64,000 nucleotides of DNA from Streptomyces sp. R41 (GTDB taxonomy: Bacteria; Actinomycetota; Actinomycetes; Streptomycetales; Streptomycetaceae), in NCBI RefSeq assembly GCF_041053055.1, contig NZ_CP163443.1, positions 9,035,001-9,099,000 on the forward strand. Reading direction: 5' to 3'. Under the pieces are notes generated by a model. That model was not told the DNA's origin and made no database searches. It was given only the letters and a program-made list of their open reading frames with translations. Position numbers and translations under genes: made by a program. Shown here in pieces: positions 26,824 to 35,958 of the stretch. The number at the start of each line of letters is the position of its first letter. The first letter of the stretch is position 1.

Positions 26824-27204
26824 GTGGCCGTGCCGAAGAACGCCCTGAAAAAGTGGGAGAAGGTGCGCGAGTTCGCCCTCGGCCTGCCCGGCGCCGCGGA
26901 GGAGTTCCCCTGGGGCGAGTCCGTCGCGAAGGTCAACAAGAAGGTGTTCGTCTTCCTCGGAGTCGACGACGGCCGATATCCGCTGGGCGTCACCCTGAAG
27001 CTCAAGGACGAGTCCGCGCACGCCCATGCCCTCACCGCACCCGGCGCCGAGCCCGCCGGCTACGGCCTCGGCAAGGCCGGCTGGGTGCGCATACCCCTGG
27101 ACGGGCGAGGTGCTCCGGCCGCGGAGCTGCTGTGCGACTGGGTCGAGGAGAGCTATCGGGCGATCGCGCCGAAGAAGCTGATCGGCGAGCTGGACGAGCG
27201 CTGA
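26824..27204 (+). CDS. MmcQ/YjbR family protein
   Basis: 126 residues from GTG 26824, preceded by GGAGGAG. The family has a CyaY-like fold and is described as DNA-binding-like; the GAAEEFPWGE and KVFVFLGVDDG motifs and the C-terminal DWVEESYRAIAPKKL are diagnostic. Function in actinomycetes is not established. Confidence 0.88.
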   Translation: MAVPKNALKKWEKVREFALGLPGAAEEFPWGESVAKVNKKVFVFLGVDDGRYPLGVTLKLKDESAHAHALTAPGAEPAGYGLGKAGWVRIPLDGRGAPAAELLCDWVEESYRAIAPKKLIGELDER

Positions 27205-27255
27205 CACGCCCTGTTTAGGCCCTCTTCATCCCGATCCGCACCCGGGAATTTAACT

Positions 27256-27263
27256 AAGCGCTT
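27256..27263. promoter_or_regulatory. AAGCGCTT operator-like site upstream of the acyl-CoA operon
   Basis: The 8-bp palindrome AAGCGCTT lies inside ACTAAGCGCTTGCT (27253-27266), 83 bp before the first gene of the operon. Sites of the form TAAGCGCTTG are typical of TetR-family repressors that control acyl-CoA degradation genes in actinobacteria and release on binding acyl-CoA. No such regulator gene is in the window. Confidence 0.45.
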
Positions 27264-27308
27264 GCTCGTCAAGGGCTTGCCCGATGTGGAACACGTTCTT
27301 AACATCGC

Positions 27309-27321
27309 TGATGTCACATCA
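27309..27321. promoter_or_regulatory. 13-bp perfect palindrome before the acyl-CoA operon
   Basis: TGATGTCACATCA is a perfect odd-centred palindrome 26 bp upstream of the ATG at 27347. Its position suggests a repressor site over the transcription start; the form would suit a GntR-family dimer. Regulator unknown. Confidence 0.45.
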
Positions 27322-27346
27322 GTAGTGTCACAGTGCTGGGGGCTTG

Positions 27347-28501
27347 ATGGCAGTGGCAGGAACGCCAGGGCACGGCCCGCTCGCCGGGGTGCGCGTCGTC
27401 GAGCTGGCGGGCATCGGCCCGGGCCCGTTCGCCGCCATGCTCCTCGGCGACCTCGGCGCGGACGTCGTCCGCGTGGACCGGCCCGGCGGCGCCGGGCTCG
27501 CGATCAACCCTGAGTTCGACATCACCAACCGCAACAAGCGGTCCGTGATCATCGACCTCAAGACCCAGGACGGCCAGGACCGCGTCCTCGACCTGGTCGA
27601 GCGCGCCGACGTCCTCATCGAGGGCTACCGCCCCGGCGTCGCCGAGCGCCTCGGCGTGGGCCCCGAGATCTGCCACGCCCGCAACCCGAAGCTCGTCTAC
27701 GGGCGGATGACCGGCTGGGGCCAGGAAGGTCCGCTCGCCCAGCGCGCCGGGCACGACATCGCGTACATCGCCCTCACCGGCACCCTCGGCATGATCGGCA
27801 GGCCGGACGAGCCGCCCACGGTTCCAGCGAACCTCGTCGGCGACTACGCGGGCGGCTCGCTCTACCTCGTCGTCGGGATCCTCGCCGCGCTCCACCACGC
27901 GCGCGCGACCGGCGCGGGACAGGTCGTGGACGCGGCCATCGTCGACGGCGCCGCGCACCTCGCCGCGATGATCCACGGCATGCTCGCCGCCGGCGGCTGG
28001 CAGGACCGGCGCGGCGCCAACCTCCTGGACGGCGGCTGCCCCTACTACGGGACGTACGAGACGGCCGACGGCCAGTACATGGCGGTGGGCGCCCTGGAGC
28101 AGCAGTTCTACGACGAGTTCGTGGAACTCCTCGGCATCGGGGAACTGGCCTCCGCACGCAAGGACCTGGCCCGCTGGGCGGAACTGCGCGAGACGGTCGC
28201 CGCCCGCTTCAAGACCCGTACGAGAGACGAGTGGACCGCGGTCTTCGAGGGCTCCGACGCGTGCGTGGCACCGGTCCTGTCGCTGCGCGAGGCGCCCGCC
28301 CACCCGCATCTCGCCGCCCGCGGCACCTTCGTCGACCATGGCGGCATCACCCAGCCGGCCCCCGCGCCCCGCTTCTCCCTCTCTCGCACCGCCATCCGTA
28401 GTGGTCCCGCCCAACCGGGCGCGGACACCGCGGACGTGGCCCGCGACTGGGGCGTACCCGGCCTGATGAAAGACGGCGACCCGATGAAGGACGGCGATTG
28501 A
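27347..28501 (+). CDS. Family III CoA-transferase, alpha-methylacyl-CoA racemase type
   Basis: 384 residues from ATG 27347, with GGGGG upstream. The enzyme inverts the 2-methyl stereocentre of branched acyl-CoAs so that they can enter beta-oxidation. The racemase catalytic pair is visible: His in RAGHDIAYIALTG and Asp in VGDYAGGS. The family signature FDITNRNKRSVIIDLK and the GVRVVELAGIGPGPFAAMLLGD opening are also present. The C-terminus carries a small repeat (MKDGDPMKDGD). The stop overlaps the next start by one base (TGATG), so this is the first gene of the operon. Confidence 0.9.
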   Translation: MAVAGTPGHGPLAGVRVVELAGIGPGPFAAMLLGDLGADVVRVDRPGGAGLAINPEFDITNRNKRSVIIDLKTQDGQDRVLDLVERADVLIEGYRPGVAERLGVGPEICHARNPKLVYGRMTGWGQEGPLAQRAGHDIAYIALTGTLGMIGRPDEPPTVPANLVGDYAGGSLYLVVGILAALHHARATGAGQVVDAAIVDGAAHLAAMIHGMLAAGGWQDRRGANLLDGGCPYYGTYETADGQYMAVGALEQQFYDEFVELLGIGELASARKDLARWAELRETVAARFKTRTRDEWTAVFEGSDACVAPVLSLREAPAHPHLAARGTFVDHGGITQPAPAPRFSLSRTAIRSGPAQPGADTADVARDWGVPGLMKDGDPMKDGD

Positions 28502-29514
28502 TGGAGCTCTCCCTCCCGCTCGAGTACGCGGGCGACCCCCGGCAGGCGGCCGACGAGGTCGCCGCGCTGGAGTCCGCGGGCCTGGACGCCGTCTGGGTCG
28601 CCGAGGCCTACGGCTTCGACTCGCCCACGATCATGGGCTATCTGGCCGCCCGCACCGAGCGGATGAAGATCGGCGCCGCGATCCTCAACGTCTACTCGCG
28701 CACCCCCGCGCTGATCGCTCAGACGGCCGCCGGGCTCGACGCGATCTCCGCAGGACGGGCCATCATCGGACTCGGCGCCTCCGGCCCGCAGGTCGTCGAG
28801 GGCTGGCACGGGAAGGCGTACGACAAGCCGCTCGGCCGGACACGCGAAGCCATCGAGCTGACGCGCCGCATCCTGCGCCGCGAGGTCATCGACCACCACG
28901 GCATCACCGACATGCCCCGCCCCGGCGGCCTCGGCAAGCCCCTGAAGATCCTCACCAAGCCCGTACGCCCCGAAGTACCCCTGTACGTCGCCTCGCTGGG
29001 CCCCGCCAACGTCCGCATGACCGCCGAGGTCGCCGACGGCTGGCTGCCCACCCTGTTCCTCCCGGAGAAGGCCCACCAGGTGTGGGGCACCGCGCTGGCG
29101 GAGGGCGCCGCACGCCGGGACCCGGCCCTCGGTCCGCTGCGGACCGTCGCGGGCGGGCTGCTCGCCATCGGCGAGGACGCGGCGGCCGTACGGGACCTCG
29201 CGCGTCCCAAAATCGCCCTCTACGTAGGAGGCATGGGCGCGCCCGGCAAGAACTTCTACAACGATCTCGCGGTGGCGTACGGCTACGAGAAGGAAGCCCG
29301 GCTCATCCAGGAGCTGTACCTCTCCGGGCGGAAGAAGGAGGCCGAGGCCGCCGTGCCGGACGAGTTCTGCGAGCTCATGTCGCTGTGCGGACCCGAGGCT
29401 TACGTCCGTGAGCGTGTCGAGGCCTTCCGGGAGGCCGGAGTGACGATGCTCAACGTCATTCCCGTCGGGCCGGAACCGGCAAGGCTCGTCGAAACCGTCA
29501 AGAGCTGGCTCTAG
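28501..29514 (+). CDS. LLM-class F420-dependent oxidoreductase
   Basis: 337 residues. Luciferase-like TIM barrel with LESAGLDAVWVAEAYGFDSPTIMG, IGAAILNVYSRTPALIAQTAAGLD and LGASGPQVVEGWHG motifs typical of the F420-binding branch, which reduces or oxidises alcohols, ketones or enoyl groups. In this operon it may supply an F420-coupled dehydrogenation of the acyl-CoA intermediate. Translationally coupled to the racemase gene. Confidence 0.9.
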   Translation: MELSLPLEYAGDPRQAADEVAALESAGLDAVWVAEAYGFDSPTIMGYLAARTERMKIGAAILNVYSRTPALIAQTAAGLDAISAGRAIIGLGASGPQVVEGWHGKAYDKPLGRTREAIELTRRILRREVIDHHGITDMPRPGGLGKPLKILTKPVRPEVPLYVASLGPANVRMTAEVADGWLPTLFLPEKAHQVWGTALAEGAARRDPALGPLRTVAGGLLAIGEDAAAVRDLARPKIALYVGGMGAPGKNFYNDLAVAYGYEKEARLIQELYLSGRKKEAEAAVPDEFCELMSLCGPEAYVRERVEAFREAGVTMLNVIPVGPEPARLVETVKSWL

Positions 29515-29517
29515 GAA

Positions 29518-29561
29518 GGCGTTTCCCGCATGAAGTCCAGGAGGGCGTTTCCCGCATGAAG
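29518..29561 (+). repeat. 18-bp direct repeat creating a duplicate start site
   Basis: GGCGTTTCCCGCATGAAG occurs at 29518-29535 and 29544-29561 (26-bp period), each preceded by AGGAR. The duplication gives two ribosome site/ATG pairs. The second ATG (29556) starts the acyl-CoA dehydrogenase and the first starts a 9-codon frame. Confidence 0.85.
29530..29559 (+). CDS. Nine-codon upstream ORF coupled to the acyl-CoA dehydrogenase
   Basis: ATG 29530 encodes MKSRRAFPA and ends in TGA 29557-29559, which overlaps the dehydrogenase ATG (29556-29558) as ATGA. AGGAAGG lies 6 bases before its start. Whether it is translated is unknown; its tandem-duplication origin suggests accident, but the overlap would allow ribosomes to be handed on. 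Confidence 0.4.
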   Translation: MKSRRAFPA

Positions 29562-30698
29562 CGGCAGATCTTCACCGCCGAGCACGACGCGTTCCGCGAG
29601 ACCGTGCGCACCTTCCTCGCCAAGGAGGTGCTGCCCCACTACGAACAGTGGGAGAAGGACGGCATCGTCTCGCGCGACGCCTGGCGGGCGGCCGGGAAGC
29701 AGGGGCTGCTCGGTCTCGCCGTTCCCGAGGAGTACGGAGGCGGCGGCAACGCCGACTTCCGCTACAGCGCCGTACTCGCCGAGGAGTTCACGCGCGCGGG
29801 GGCCGCGGGGCTCGCCCTCGGGCTGCACAACGACATCATCGGGCCGTATCTGACGGACCTGGCCACCGAGGAGCAGAAGCGGCGCTGGCTGCCCGGATTC
29901 TGCGACGGTTCGCTGATCACGGCGATCGCCATGACCGAGCCCGGCGCCGGATCCGACCTCCAGGGCATCAAGACGCACGCCGAGGACAAGGGCGACCACT
30001 GGCTGCTCAACGGCTCCAAGACCTTCATCTCCAACGGCATCCTGGCCGACCTGGTGATCGTGGTCGCGAAGACGACACCCGAAGGCGGTGCGCACGGGCT
30101 GTCGCTGCTCGTCGTCGAGCGCGGCATGGAGGGCTTCGAGCGCGGCCGCAACCTCGACAAGATCGGCCAGAAGTCCCAGGACACGGCCGAGCTGTTCTTC
30201 AACGACGTACGCGTCCCCAAGGAGAACCTGCTCGGCGAGCCGAACGGCGCCTTCGTCCATCTGATGACGAACCTCGCGCAGGAGCGCATGGGCATCGCCG
30301 TCGCCGGCATCGCGGCCGCCGAGTACCTGCTGGAGATCACCACCGCATACGTCAAGGAGCGTGAGGCCTTCGGGCGGCCGCTCTCCAAGCTCCAGCACAT
30401 CCGCTTCGAGATAGCCGAGATGGCCACCGAGTGCGCCGTCACCCGGACGTTCCTCGACCGCTGCATCGTCGATCACTCGAACGGGGAACTGGACGCGGTG
30501 CACGCCTCGATGGCCAAGTGGTGGGCCACCGAACTGCAGAAGCGGGTCGCGGACCGCTGCCTCCAACTGCACGGCGGCTACGGGTACATGGCGGAGTACC
30601 GCGTCGCCAGGGCCTTCACCGACGGACGTATCCAGACCATTTACGGCGGGACCACCGAGATCATGAAGGAGATCATCGGCCGTTCCCTGCTCGGCTGA
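29556..30698 (+). CDS. Acyl-CoA dehydrogenase
   Basis: 380 residues. FAD enzyme that oxidises acyl-CoA to trans-2-enoyl-CoA and passes electrons to ETF. Family motifs are AMTEPGAGSDLQGIKTHA and HWLLNGSKTFISNG in the middle domain, and GGYGYMAEYRVARAFTDGRIQTIYGGTTEIM at the C-terminus. The length is standard. AGGAGGG lies 7 bases before ATG 29556. First oxidation step of this operon's acyl-CoA pathway. Confidence 0.93.
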   Translation: MKRQIFTAEHDAFRETVRTFLAKEVLPHYEQWEKDGIVSRDAWRAAGKQGLLGLAVPEEYGGGGNADFRYSAVLAEEFTRAGAAGLALGLHNDIIGPYLTDLATEEQKRRWLPGFCDGSLITAIAMTEPGAGSDLQGIKTHAEDKGDHWLLNGSKTFISNGILADLVIVVAKTTPEGGAHGLSLLVVERGMEGFERGRNLDKIGQKSQDTAELFFNDVRVPKENLLGEPNGAFVHLMTNLAQERMGIAVAGIAAAEYLLEITTAYVKEREAFGRPLSKLQHIRFEIAEMATECAVTRTFLDRCIVDHSNGELDAVHASMAKWWATELQKRVADRCLQLHGGYGYMAEYRVARAFTDGRIQTIYGGTTEIMKEIIGRSLLG

Positions 30699-30746
30699 CC
30701 CTCACAGCCCAGCTCAGCCCTCCCGGCTCTCTTGAAAGGCTTACCA

Positions 30747-31961
30747 GTGAGCACCGAAGCGTACGTGTACGACGCGATCCGCACCCCACGCGGCCGCGGC
30801 AAGGCGAACGGCGCCCTGCACGGCACCAAGCCCATCGACCTGGTCGTCGGGCTCATCCACGAGGTCCAGCGCCGCTTCCCGGGTCTCGACCCGGCCGCGA
30901 TCGACGACATCGTCCTCGGTGTCGTGGGCCCGGTCGGCGACCAGGGCTCCGACATCGCCCGCATCGCCGCGGTCGCCGCCGGACTGCCCGACACGGTCGC
31001 CGGCGTCCAGGAAAACCGCTTCTGTGCCTCCGGTCTGGAAGCGGTCAACATGGCGGCGATGAAGGTCCGCTCCGGCTGGGAGGACCTCGTCCTCGCGGGC
31101 GGCGTCGAGTCGATGTCGCGGGTGCCGATGGCCTCGGACGGCGGCGCCTGGTTCGCCGACCCGATGACCAACATGGCCACCAACTTCGTGCCGCAGGGCA
31201 TCGGCGCCGACCTCATCGCCACCATCGAGGGCTTCTCGCGGCGGGATGTCGACGAGTACGCGGCCCTGTCCCAGGAGCGGGCTGCCGCCGCCTGGAAGGA
31301 CGGACGCTTCGAGAAGTCCGTCGTCCCCGTCAGGGACCGCAGCGGGCTCGTCGTCCTCGACCACGACGAGCACATGCGCCCCGGCACCACCGCCGACTCG
31401 CTCGCCAAGCTGAAGCCGTCGTTCGCCGACATCGGCGAGCTGGGCGGATTCGACGCCGTGGCGCTGCAGAAGTACCACTGGGTCGAGGAGATCGACCACG
31501 TCCACCACGCGGGCAACTCCTCCGGAATCGTCGACGGCGCCTCCCTCGTCGCCATCGGCTCGAAGGAGGTCGGCGAGCGCTACGGCCTCACCCCCCGCGC
31601 GCGGATCGTCTCCGCTGCCGTCTCCGGTTCCGAGCCCACCATCATGCTCACCGGACCCGCGCCCGCGAGCCGCAAGGCGCTCGCCAAGGCCGGACTGACC
31701 ATCGACGACATCGACCTCGTCGAGATCAACGAGGCCTTCGCCGCGGTCGTGCTGCGGTTCGCGAAGGACATGGGCCTGTCCCTGGACAAGGTCAACGTCA
31801 ACGGCGGCGCGATCGCGCTGGGCCACCCGCTCGGCGCGACCGGCGCGATGATCCTCGGCACCCTCGTCGACGAACTGGAGCGCCAGGACAAGCGCTACGG
31901 CCTCGCCACGCTGTGCGTGGGCGGCGGCATGGGCATCGCCACGATCGTCGAGCGCGTCTGA
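30747..31961 (+). CDS. Acetyl-CoA C-acyltransferase (thiolase)
   Basis: 404 residues from GTG 30747 with GAAAGG 7 bases upstream. It cleaves 3-ketoacyl-CoA with CoA to release acetyl- or propionyl-CoA. The nucleophile is Cys93 ([12 protein letters not shown]); the second active-site motifs are [11 protein letters not shown] and [15 protein letters not shown], plus the C-terminal CVGGGMG with the acid/base Cys. It most resembles FadA-type degradative thiolases and pairs with the FadB-like gene next to it. Confidence 0.93.
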   Translation: MSTEAYVYDAIRTPRGRGKANGALHGTKPIDLVVGLIHEVQRRFPGLDPAAIDDIVLGVVGPVGDQGSDIARIAAVAAGLPDTVAGVQENRFCASGLEAVNMAAMKVRSGWEDLVLAGGVESMSRVPMASDGGAWFADPMTNMATNFVPQGIGADLIATIEGFSRRDVDEYAALSQERAAAAWKDGRFEKSVVPVRDRSGLVVLDHDEHMRPGTTADSLAKLKPSFADIGELGGFDAVALQKYHWVEEIDHVHHAGNSSGIVDGASLVAIGSKEVGERYGLTPRARIVSAAVSGSEPTIMLTGPAPASRKALAKAGLTIDDIDLVEINEAFAAVVLRFAKDMGLSLDKVNVNGGAIALGHPLGATGAMILGTLVDELERQDKRYGLATLCVGGGMGIATIVERV

Positions 31962-32000
31962 CCTCTCCCAACGGATACACGGATCAACGGAGCACCCCTG

Positions 32001-34199
32001 ATGAGCACTGAGTCCACCACCATCCGCTGGGAACAGGACGAGACCGGCGTCGTCACCCTCGTCCTCGACGACCCCAACCAGTCCGCCAACACCATGAACC
32101 AGGCCTTCAAGGACTCGATCGCGGCGATCGCCGAGCGCGCCGAGGCCGAGAAGGACTCCATCCGCGGCATCATCTACACCTCCGCCAAGAAGACCTTCTT
32201 CGCGGGCGGCGACCTCAAGGACATGATCCAGGCCGGGCCGGAGAACGCCCAGCAGGCCTTCGACACCGGTACGGCCATCAAGTCCTCCCTGCGCCGCATC
32301 GAGACCCTGGGCAAGCCGGTCGTCGCCGCCATCAACGGCGCGGCGCTCGGCGGCGGATACGAGATCGCCCTCGCCTCCCACCACCGCATCGCCCTCGACG
32401 CGCCGGGCTCCAAGATCGGCCTGCCCGAGGTGACCCTCGGTCTGCTGCCCGCCGGCGGCGGCGTCACCCGCACCGTCCGCCTCATGGGCATCACGGACGC
32501 CCTCCTGAAGGTGCTGCTCCAGGGAACCCAGTACTCCCCGAAGCGGGCCCTGGAGAGCGGCCTCGTGCACGACTTGGCGGCGACCCCCGAGGAGATGCTC
32601 GCCAAGGCGCGCGCCTTCATCGACGCCAACCCCGAGTCGCAGCAGCCCTGGGACAAGCCGGGCTACAAGATCCCGGGCGGTACGCCGTCGAACCCGAAGT
32701 TCGCCGCCAACCTGCCCGCTTTCCCGGCCAACCTGAAGAAGCAGCTGAACGGCGCCCCGTACCCGGCACCGCGCAACATCATGGCGGCCGCCGTCGAGGG
32801 CTCGCAGGTCGACTTCGAGACCGCGCTGACCATCGAGGCGCGCTACTTCACCGAGCTGGTCACCGGCCAGACCGCGAAGAACATGATCCAGGCGTTCTTC
32901 TTCGACCTCCAGGCGGTCAACTCCGGTGCCAACCGGCCCAAGGGCATCGAGCCGCGCCAGGTCCGCAAGGTCGCCGTCCTCGGCGCCGGGATGATGGGCG
33001 CGGGCATCGCCTACTCGTGCGCCCGTGCGGGCATCGACGTCGTCCTCAAGGACGTGTCCGCCGAGGCGGCGGCCAAGGGCAAGGCCTACTCCGAGAAGCT
33101 CTGCGCGAAGGCCGTCTCCCGGGGCCGTACCAGCCAGGACAAGGCCGACGCCCTCCTTGCGCGCATCACGCCCACCGCGGACCCGAACGAGCTGGCCGGC
33201 TGCGACGCCGTGATCGAGGCCGTCTTCGAGGACACGGCGCTCAAGCACAAGGTGTTCCAGGAGATCCAGAACATCGTCGAGCCGGACGCACTGCTGTGCT
33301 CCAACACCTCGACCCTGCCGATCACCGTGCTCGCCGAGGGCGTGGACCGGCAGGACGACTTCATCGGGCTGCATTTCTTCTCGCCCGTCGACAAGATGCC
33401 GCTCGTCGAGATCATCAAGGGCGAGCGCACCGGCGACGAGGCACTGGCGCGCGCCTTCGACCTCGTACGGCAGATCAAGAAGACCCCGATCGTCGTCAAC
33501 GACTCGCGCGGCTTCTTCACCTCCCGCGTCATCGGGCACTTCATCAACGAGGGCGTCGCGATGGTCGGTGAGGGCATCGAGCCCGCGTCCGTCGAGCAGG
33601 CCGCCGCCCAGGCCGGCTACCCGGCCAAGGTCCTCTCCCTGATGGACGAGCTCACGCTCACCCTGCCGCGCAAGATCCGCAAGGAGTCGAAGCAGGCCGT
33701 CGAGGAGGCGGGCGGCACCTGGCAGACGCACCCGGCCGAGGCGGTCATCGACCGCATGGTCGAGGAGTTCGGCCGCAGCGGGCGCAGCGGCGGCGCGGGC
33801 TTCTACGAGTACGGGGAGGACGGCAAGCGCGGCAAGCTGTGGCCGGGGCTGCGTGAGCACTTCACCAAGCCGGGCTACGAGATCCCGTTCAAGGACATGC
33901 AGGAGCGCATGCTCTTCTCCGAGGCGCTGGACACCGTCCGGCTCCTGGAGGAAGGAGTGCTGACCTCGGTCGCCGACGCCAACATCGGGTCCATCTTCGG
34001 CATCGGCTTCCCGGGCTGGACCGGCGGCGTGCTCCAGTACATCAACGGGTACGACGGCGGCGGGTCAGGTGCGGGCGCCGGGCTGCCCGGATTCGTGGCA
34101 CGCGCGCGTGAACTCGCCGAGCGCTACGGGGAGCGGTTCACGCCGCCCGCGCTGCTCGTCGAGAAGGCGGAGAAGGGCGAGCGGTTCAGCGACAAGTAG
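32001..34199 (+). CDS. FadB-like enoyl-CoA hydratase / 3-hydroxyacyl-CoA dehydrogenase fusion
   Basis: 732 residues with a crotonase domain (about 1-190; SAKKTFFAGGDLKDM, NGAALGGGYEIALASHHRI), a linker, an NAD-binding domain with VAVLGAGMMGAGIAYSCARAG (about 325-345), and 3-hydroxyacyl-CoA dehydrogenase C-terminal domains. It hydrates enoyl-CoA and oxidises the product, joining the dehydrogenase and thiolase steps. The domain layout equals the alpha subunit of the beta-oxidation complex, so a physical FadB-FadA complex is likely. GGAG lies 8 bases before the ATG. Confidence 0.95.
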   Translation: MSTESTTIRWEQDETGVVTLVLDDPNQSANTMNQAFKDSIAAIAERAEAEKDSIRGIIYTSAKKTFFAGGDLKDMIQAGPENAQQAFDTGTAIKSSLRRIETLGKPVVAAINGAALGGGYEIALASHHRIALDAPGSKIGLPEVTLGLLPAGGGVTRTVRLMGITDALLKVLLQGTQYSPKRALESGLVHDLAATPEEMLAKARAFIDANPESQQPWDKPGYKIPGGTPSNPKFAANLPAFPANLKKQLNGAPYPAPRNIMAAAVEGSQVDFETALTIEARYFTELVTGQTAKNMIQAFFFDLQAVNSGANRPKGIEPRQVRKVAVLGAGMMGAGIAYSCARAGIDVVLKDVSAEAAAKGKAYSEKLCAKAVSRGRTSQDKADALLARITPTADPNELAGCDAVIEAVFEDTALKHKVFQEIQNIVEPDALLCSNTSTLPITVLAEGVDRQDDFIGLHFFSPVDKMPLVEIIKGERTGDEALARAFDLVRQIKKTPIVVNDSRGFFTSRVIGHFINEGVAMVGEGIEPASVEQAAAQAGYPAKVLSLMDELTLTLPRKIRKESKQAVEEAGGTWQTHPAEAVIDRMVEEFGRSGRSGGAGFYEYGEDGKRGKLWPGLREHFTKPGYEIPFKDMQERMLFSEALDTVRLLEEGVLTSVADANIGSIFGIGFPGWTGGVLQYINGYDGGGSGAGAGLPGFVARARELAERYGERFTPPALLVEKAEKGERFSDK

Positions 34200-34316
34200 C
34201 GCGAAGAGTTCGGCGACACGTGACGTATCGCTGAGTGGTATGCGGGGCTTGCTCCTCGGGGGCGGGCACCGGACGCTGACCCGCGAACCGGTACTCGCCC
34301 CCACCGAGGAGCTCCC

Positions 34317-35948
34317 ATGGGTCGCCGCCCCGCCCTCGCCCTGCTGGACATTCTGCGCGGCGAGGGCGTGGACCGCGTCTTCGGCAACCCCGGCACCACC
34401 GAACTGCCCTTGCTGGCCGCCCTCGCGGAAACCAAGGACGCGCCCGAGTACGTCCTCGGCATCCACGAGGGCGCGGTCGTCTCCATGGCCGACGGATACG
34501 CCCGCGCCACCGGGCGGCCCGCCTTTGTCAGCCTGCACATCGCGGCCGGGCTCGCCAACGGACTCATCGGCCTGCTCAACGCCCGCCGCTCACGCACCCC
34601 GCTGGTGGTGATCGCGGGCCAGCAGGACCGCCGCCACCTCCAGCAGGACCCCATGCTGTCGGGCGACCTCATCGGGCTAGCCCGCCCGGCGGTCAAGGCG
34701 GCCGTCGACGTCCAGCACGCCCGTGACCTGCCGCTCGCCGTGCGCCGGGCCTTCGCCCTGGCCGTACGGCCGCCCGCGGGACCGGTGTTCCTCTCCGTGC
34801 CGATGGACCTGCTCACCGAGGACACCGAGGTCGACGTCCCGGCCCGTACGCCGACACCCCTTACAGGGCCGGCCGTTGGCCTGGAGCGCGCCGCCGTGCT
34901 GCTGGGCGCCGCCACCCGCCCCGTGATCGTCGCGGGAGACGGCGTGGGCCGCGACGACGCCGTCCCGGCGCTCGTGCGCGCGGCCGAGACCTGCGGCGCG
35001 CCCGTTCACCACCAGCCGATGGCCGACTGCCTGAACTTCCCGACCACGCACCCCCTGTACGCGGGCATGCTGCCTCCGCGCCACGACGCGATCCGCGACG
35101 CGCTCACGCCGTACGACACCGTGCTCATCGCGGGCGCGCACGCGTTCACCCCGCACCACTACAGCCCCGGTCCCGCGCTGCCACCCGGCCTCACCGTCGT
35201 GCAACTCGACTCCGACCCCGCCGAGATCGGCCGCAACTTCCCCGCCGACAGCGGACTCGTCGGCGCGCTCGCCCCCTCCCTCGACCGGCTCGCCGAGCTG
35301 CTGCGCGAACACGTGCCCGCGCACACCGCGAAGGCCCGAGTGCTGCGCGCCGGCGAGCGACATACCGCCGAGCGGAACCGCACGGAGGCCGCCGCCCGGG
35401 CCGCCTACTCCCCGGCGCCGCTCGCGCCCTGGGCCGCCGCGCACGCCGTGGCGCGCGGACTGCCGCCGGACGCCGCGGTCGTCGAAGAGGCCATCACGGT
35501 CGGCCTGTTGCTGCGCCGGCTCGTGCGCCTCGACCGTCCCGGCAGCTATACGCACACCGTCGGCGGCGGCCTCGGCTGGGGGATCGGGGCCGCCGTCGGC
35601 CGGGCGCTCGCCGAACCCGGGCGACCGGTTGTCGCCGTCCTCGGCGACGGCTGCGCACTCTTCGGCCTCCAGGGACTGTGGAGCGCGGCGCGCTCTGCGG
35701 TACCCGTGCTGTTCGTGGTGATGAGCAACGGCGTCTACCGCACACTTCAGGACACGTACCAGGCGATGGGAGACCACGGCCCTTGTCCCGGAACGGAGTT
35801 GGGCACACTCGACTTCACGCAGGCGGCGCGCTTCTTCGGCGTCGACGCGGTCCGGGCGGCGAGCGCCGATCACCTACGCGAACTCGTATCGGGGGCAGGG
35901 GAGTTGACCGGTCCCCTCCTCGTCGACGTACCACTTGGGCAGCGATGA
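34317..35948 (+). CDS. Benzoylformate decarboxylase-like ThDP enzyme
   Basis: 543 residues from ATG 34317 with GAGGAG upstream. ThDP enzymes of this group decarboxylate 2-keto acids. Sequence features match bacterial benzoylformate decarboxylase: VFGNPGTTELPLL, the cofactor-activating Glu in LGIHEGAVVSMADGYA, HIAAGLANG, VIAGQQDRR, and the ThDP-binding GDGCALFGLQGLWSAA ending in MSNGVY. The next gene is an IclR regulator 10 bp away, so this may be a regulated aromatic or branched keto-acid step. Other mandelate pathway genes are absent, so the substrate is open. Confidence 0.88.
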   Translation: MGRRPALALLDILRGEGVDRVFGNPGTTELPLLAALAETKDAPEYVLGIHEGAVVSMADGYARATGRPAFVSLHIAAGLANGLIGLLNARRSRTPLVVIAGQQDRRHLQQDPMLSGDLIGLARPAVKAAVDVQHARDLPLAVRRAFALAVRPPAGPVFLSVPMDLLTEDTEVDVPARTPTPLTGPAVGLERAAVLLGAATRPVIVAGDGVGRDDAVPALVRAAETCGAPVHHQPMADCLNFPTTHPLYAGMLPPRHDAIRDALTPYDTVLIAGAHAFTPHHYSPGPALPPGLTVVQLDSDPAEIGRNFPADSGLVGALAPSLDRLAELLREHVPAHTAKARVLRAGERHTAERNRTEAAARAAYSPAPLAPWAAAHAVARGLPPDAAVVEEAITVGLLLRRLVRLDRPGSYTHTVGGGLGWGIGAAVGRALAEPGRPVVAVLGDGCALFGLQGLWSAARSAVPVLFVVMSNGVYRTLQDTYQAMGDHGPCPGTELGTLDFTQAARFFGVDAVRAASADHLRELVSGAGELTGPLLVDVPLGQR

Positions 35949-35958
35949 CCGACTCACA

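Noticed and set aside
30741..33860. 1039-residue minus-strand open frame
   Set aside because: It lies antisense to the thiolase and FadB-like genes, which have clear family motifs. Its composition (Gly, Ala, Asp, Arg) is the usual shadow of a GC-rich coding strand.
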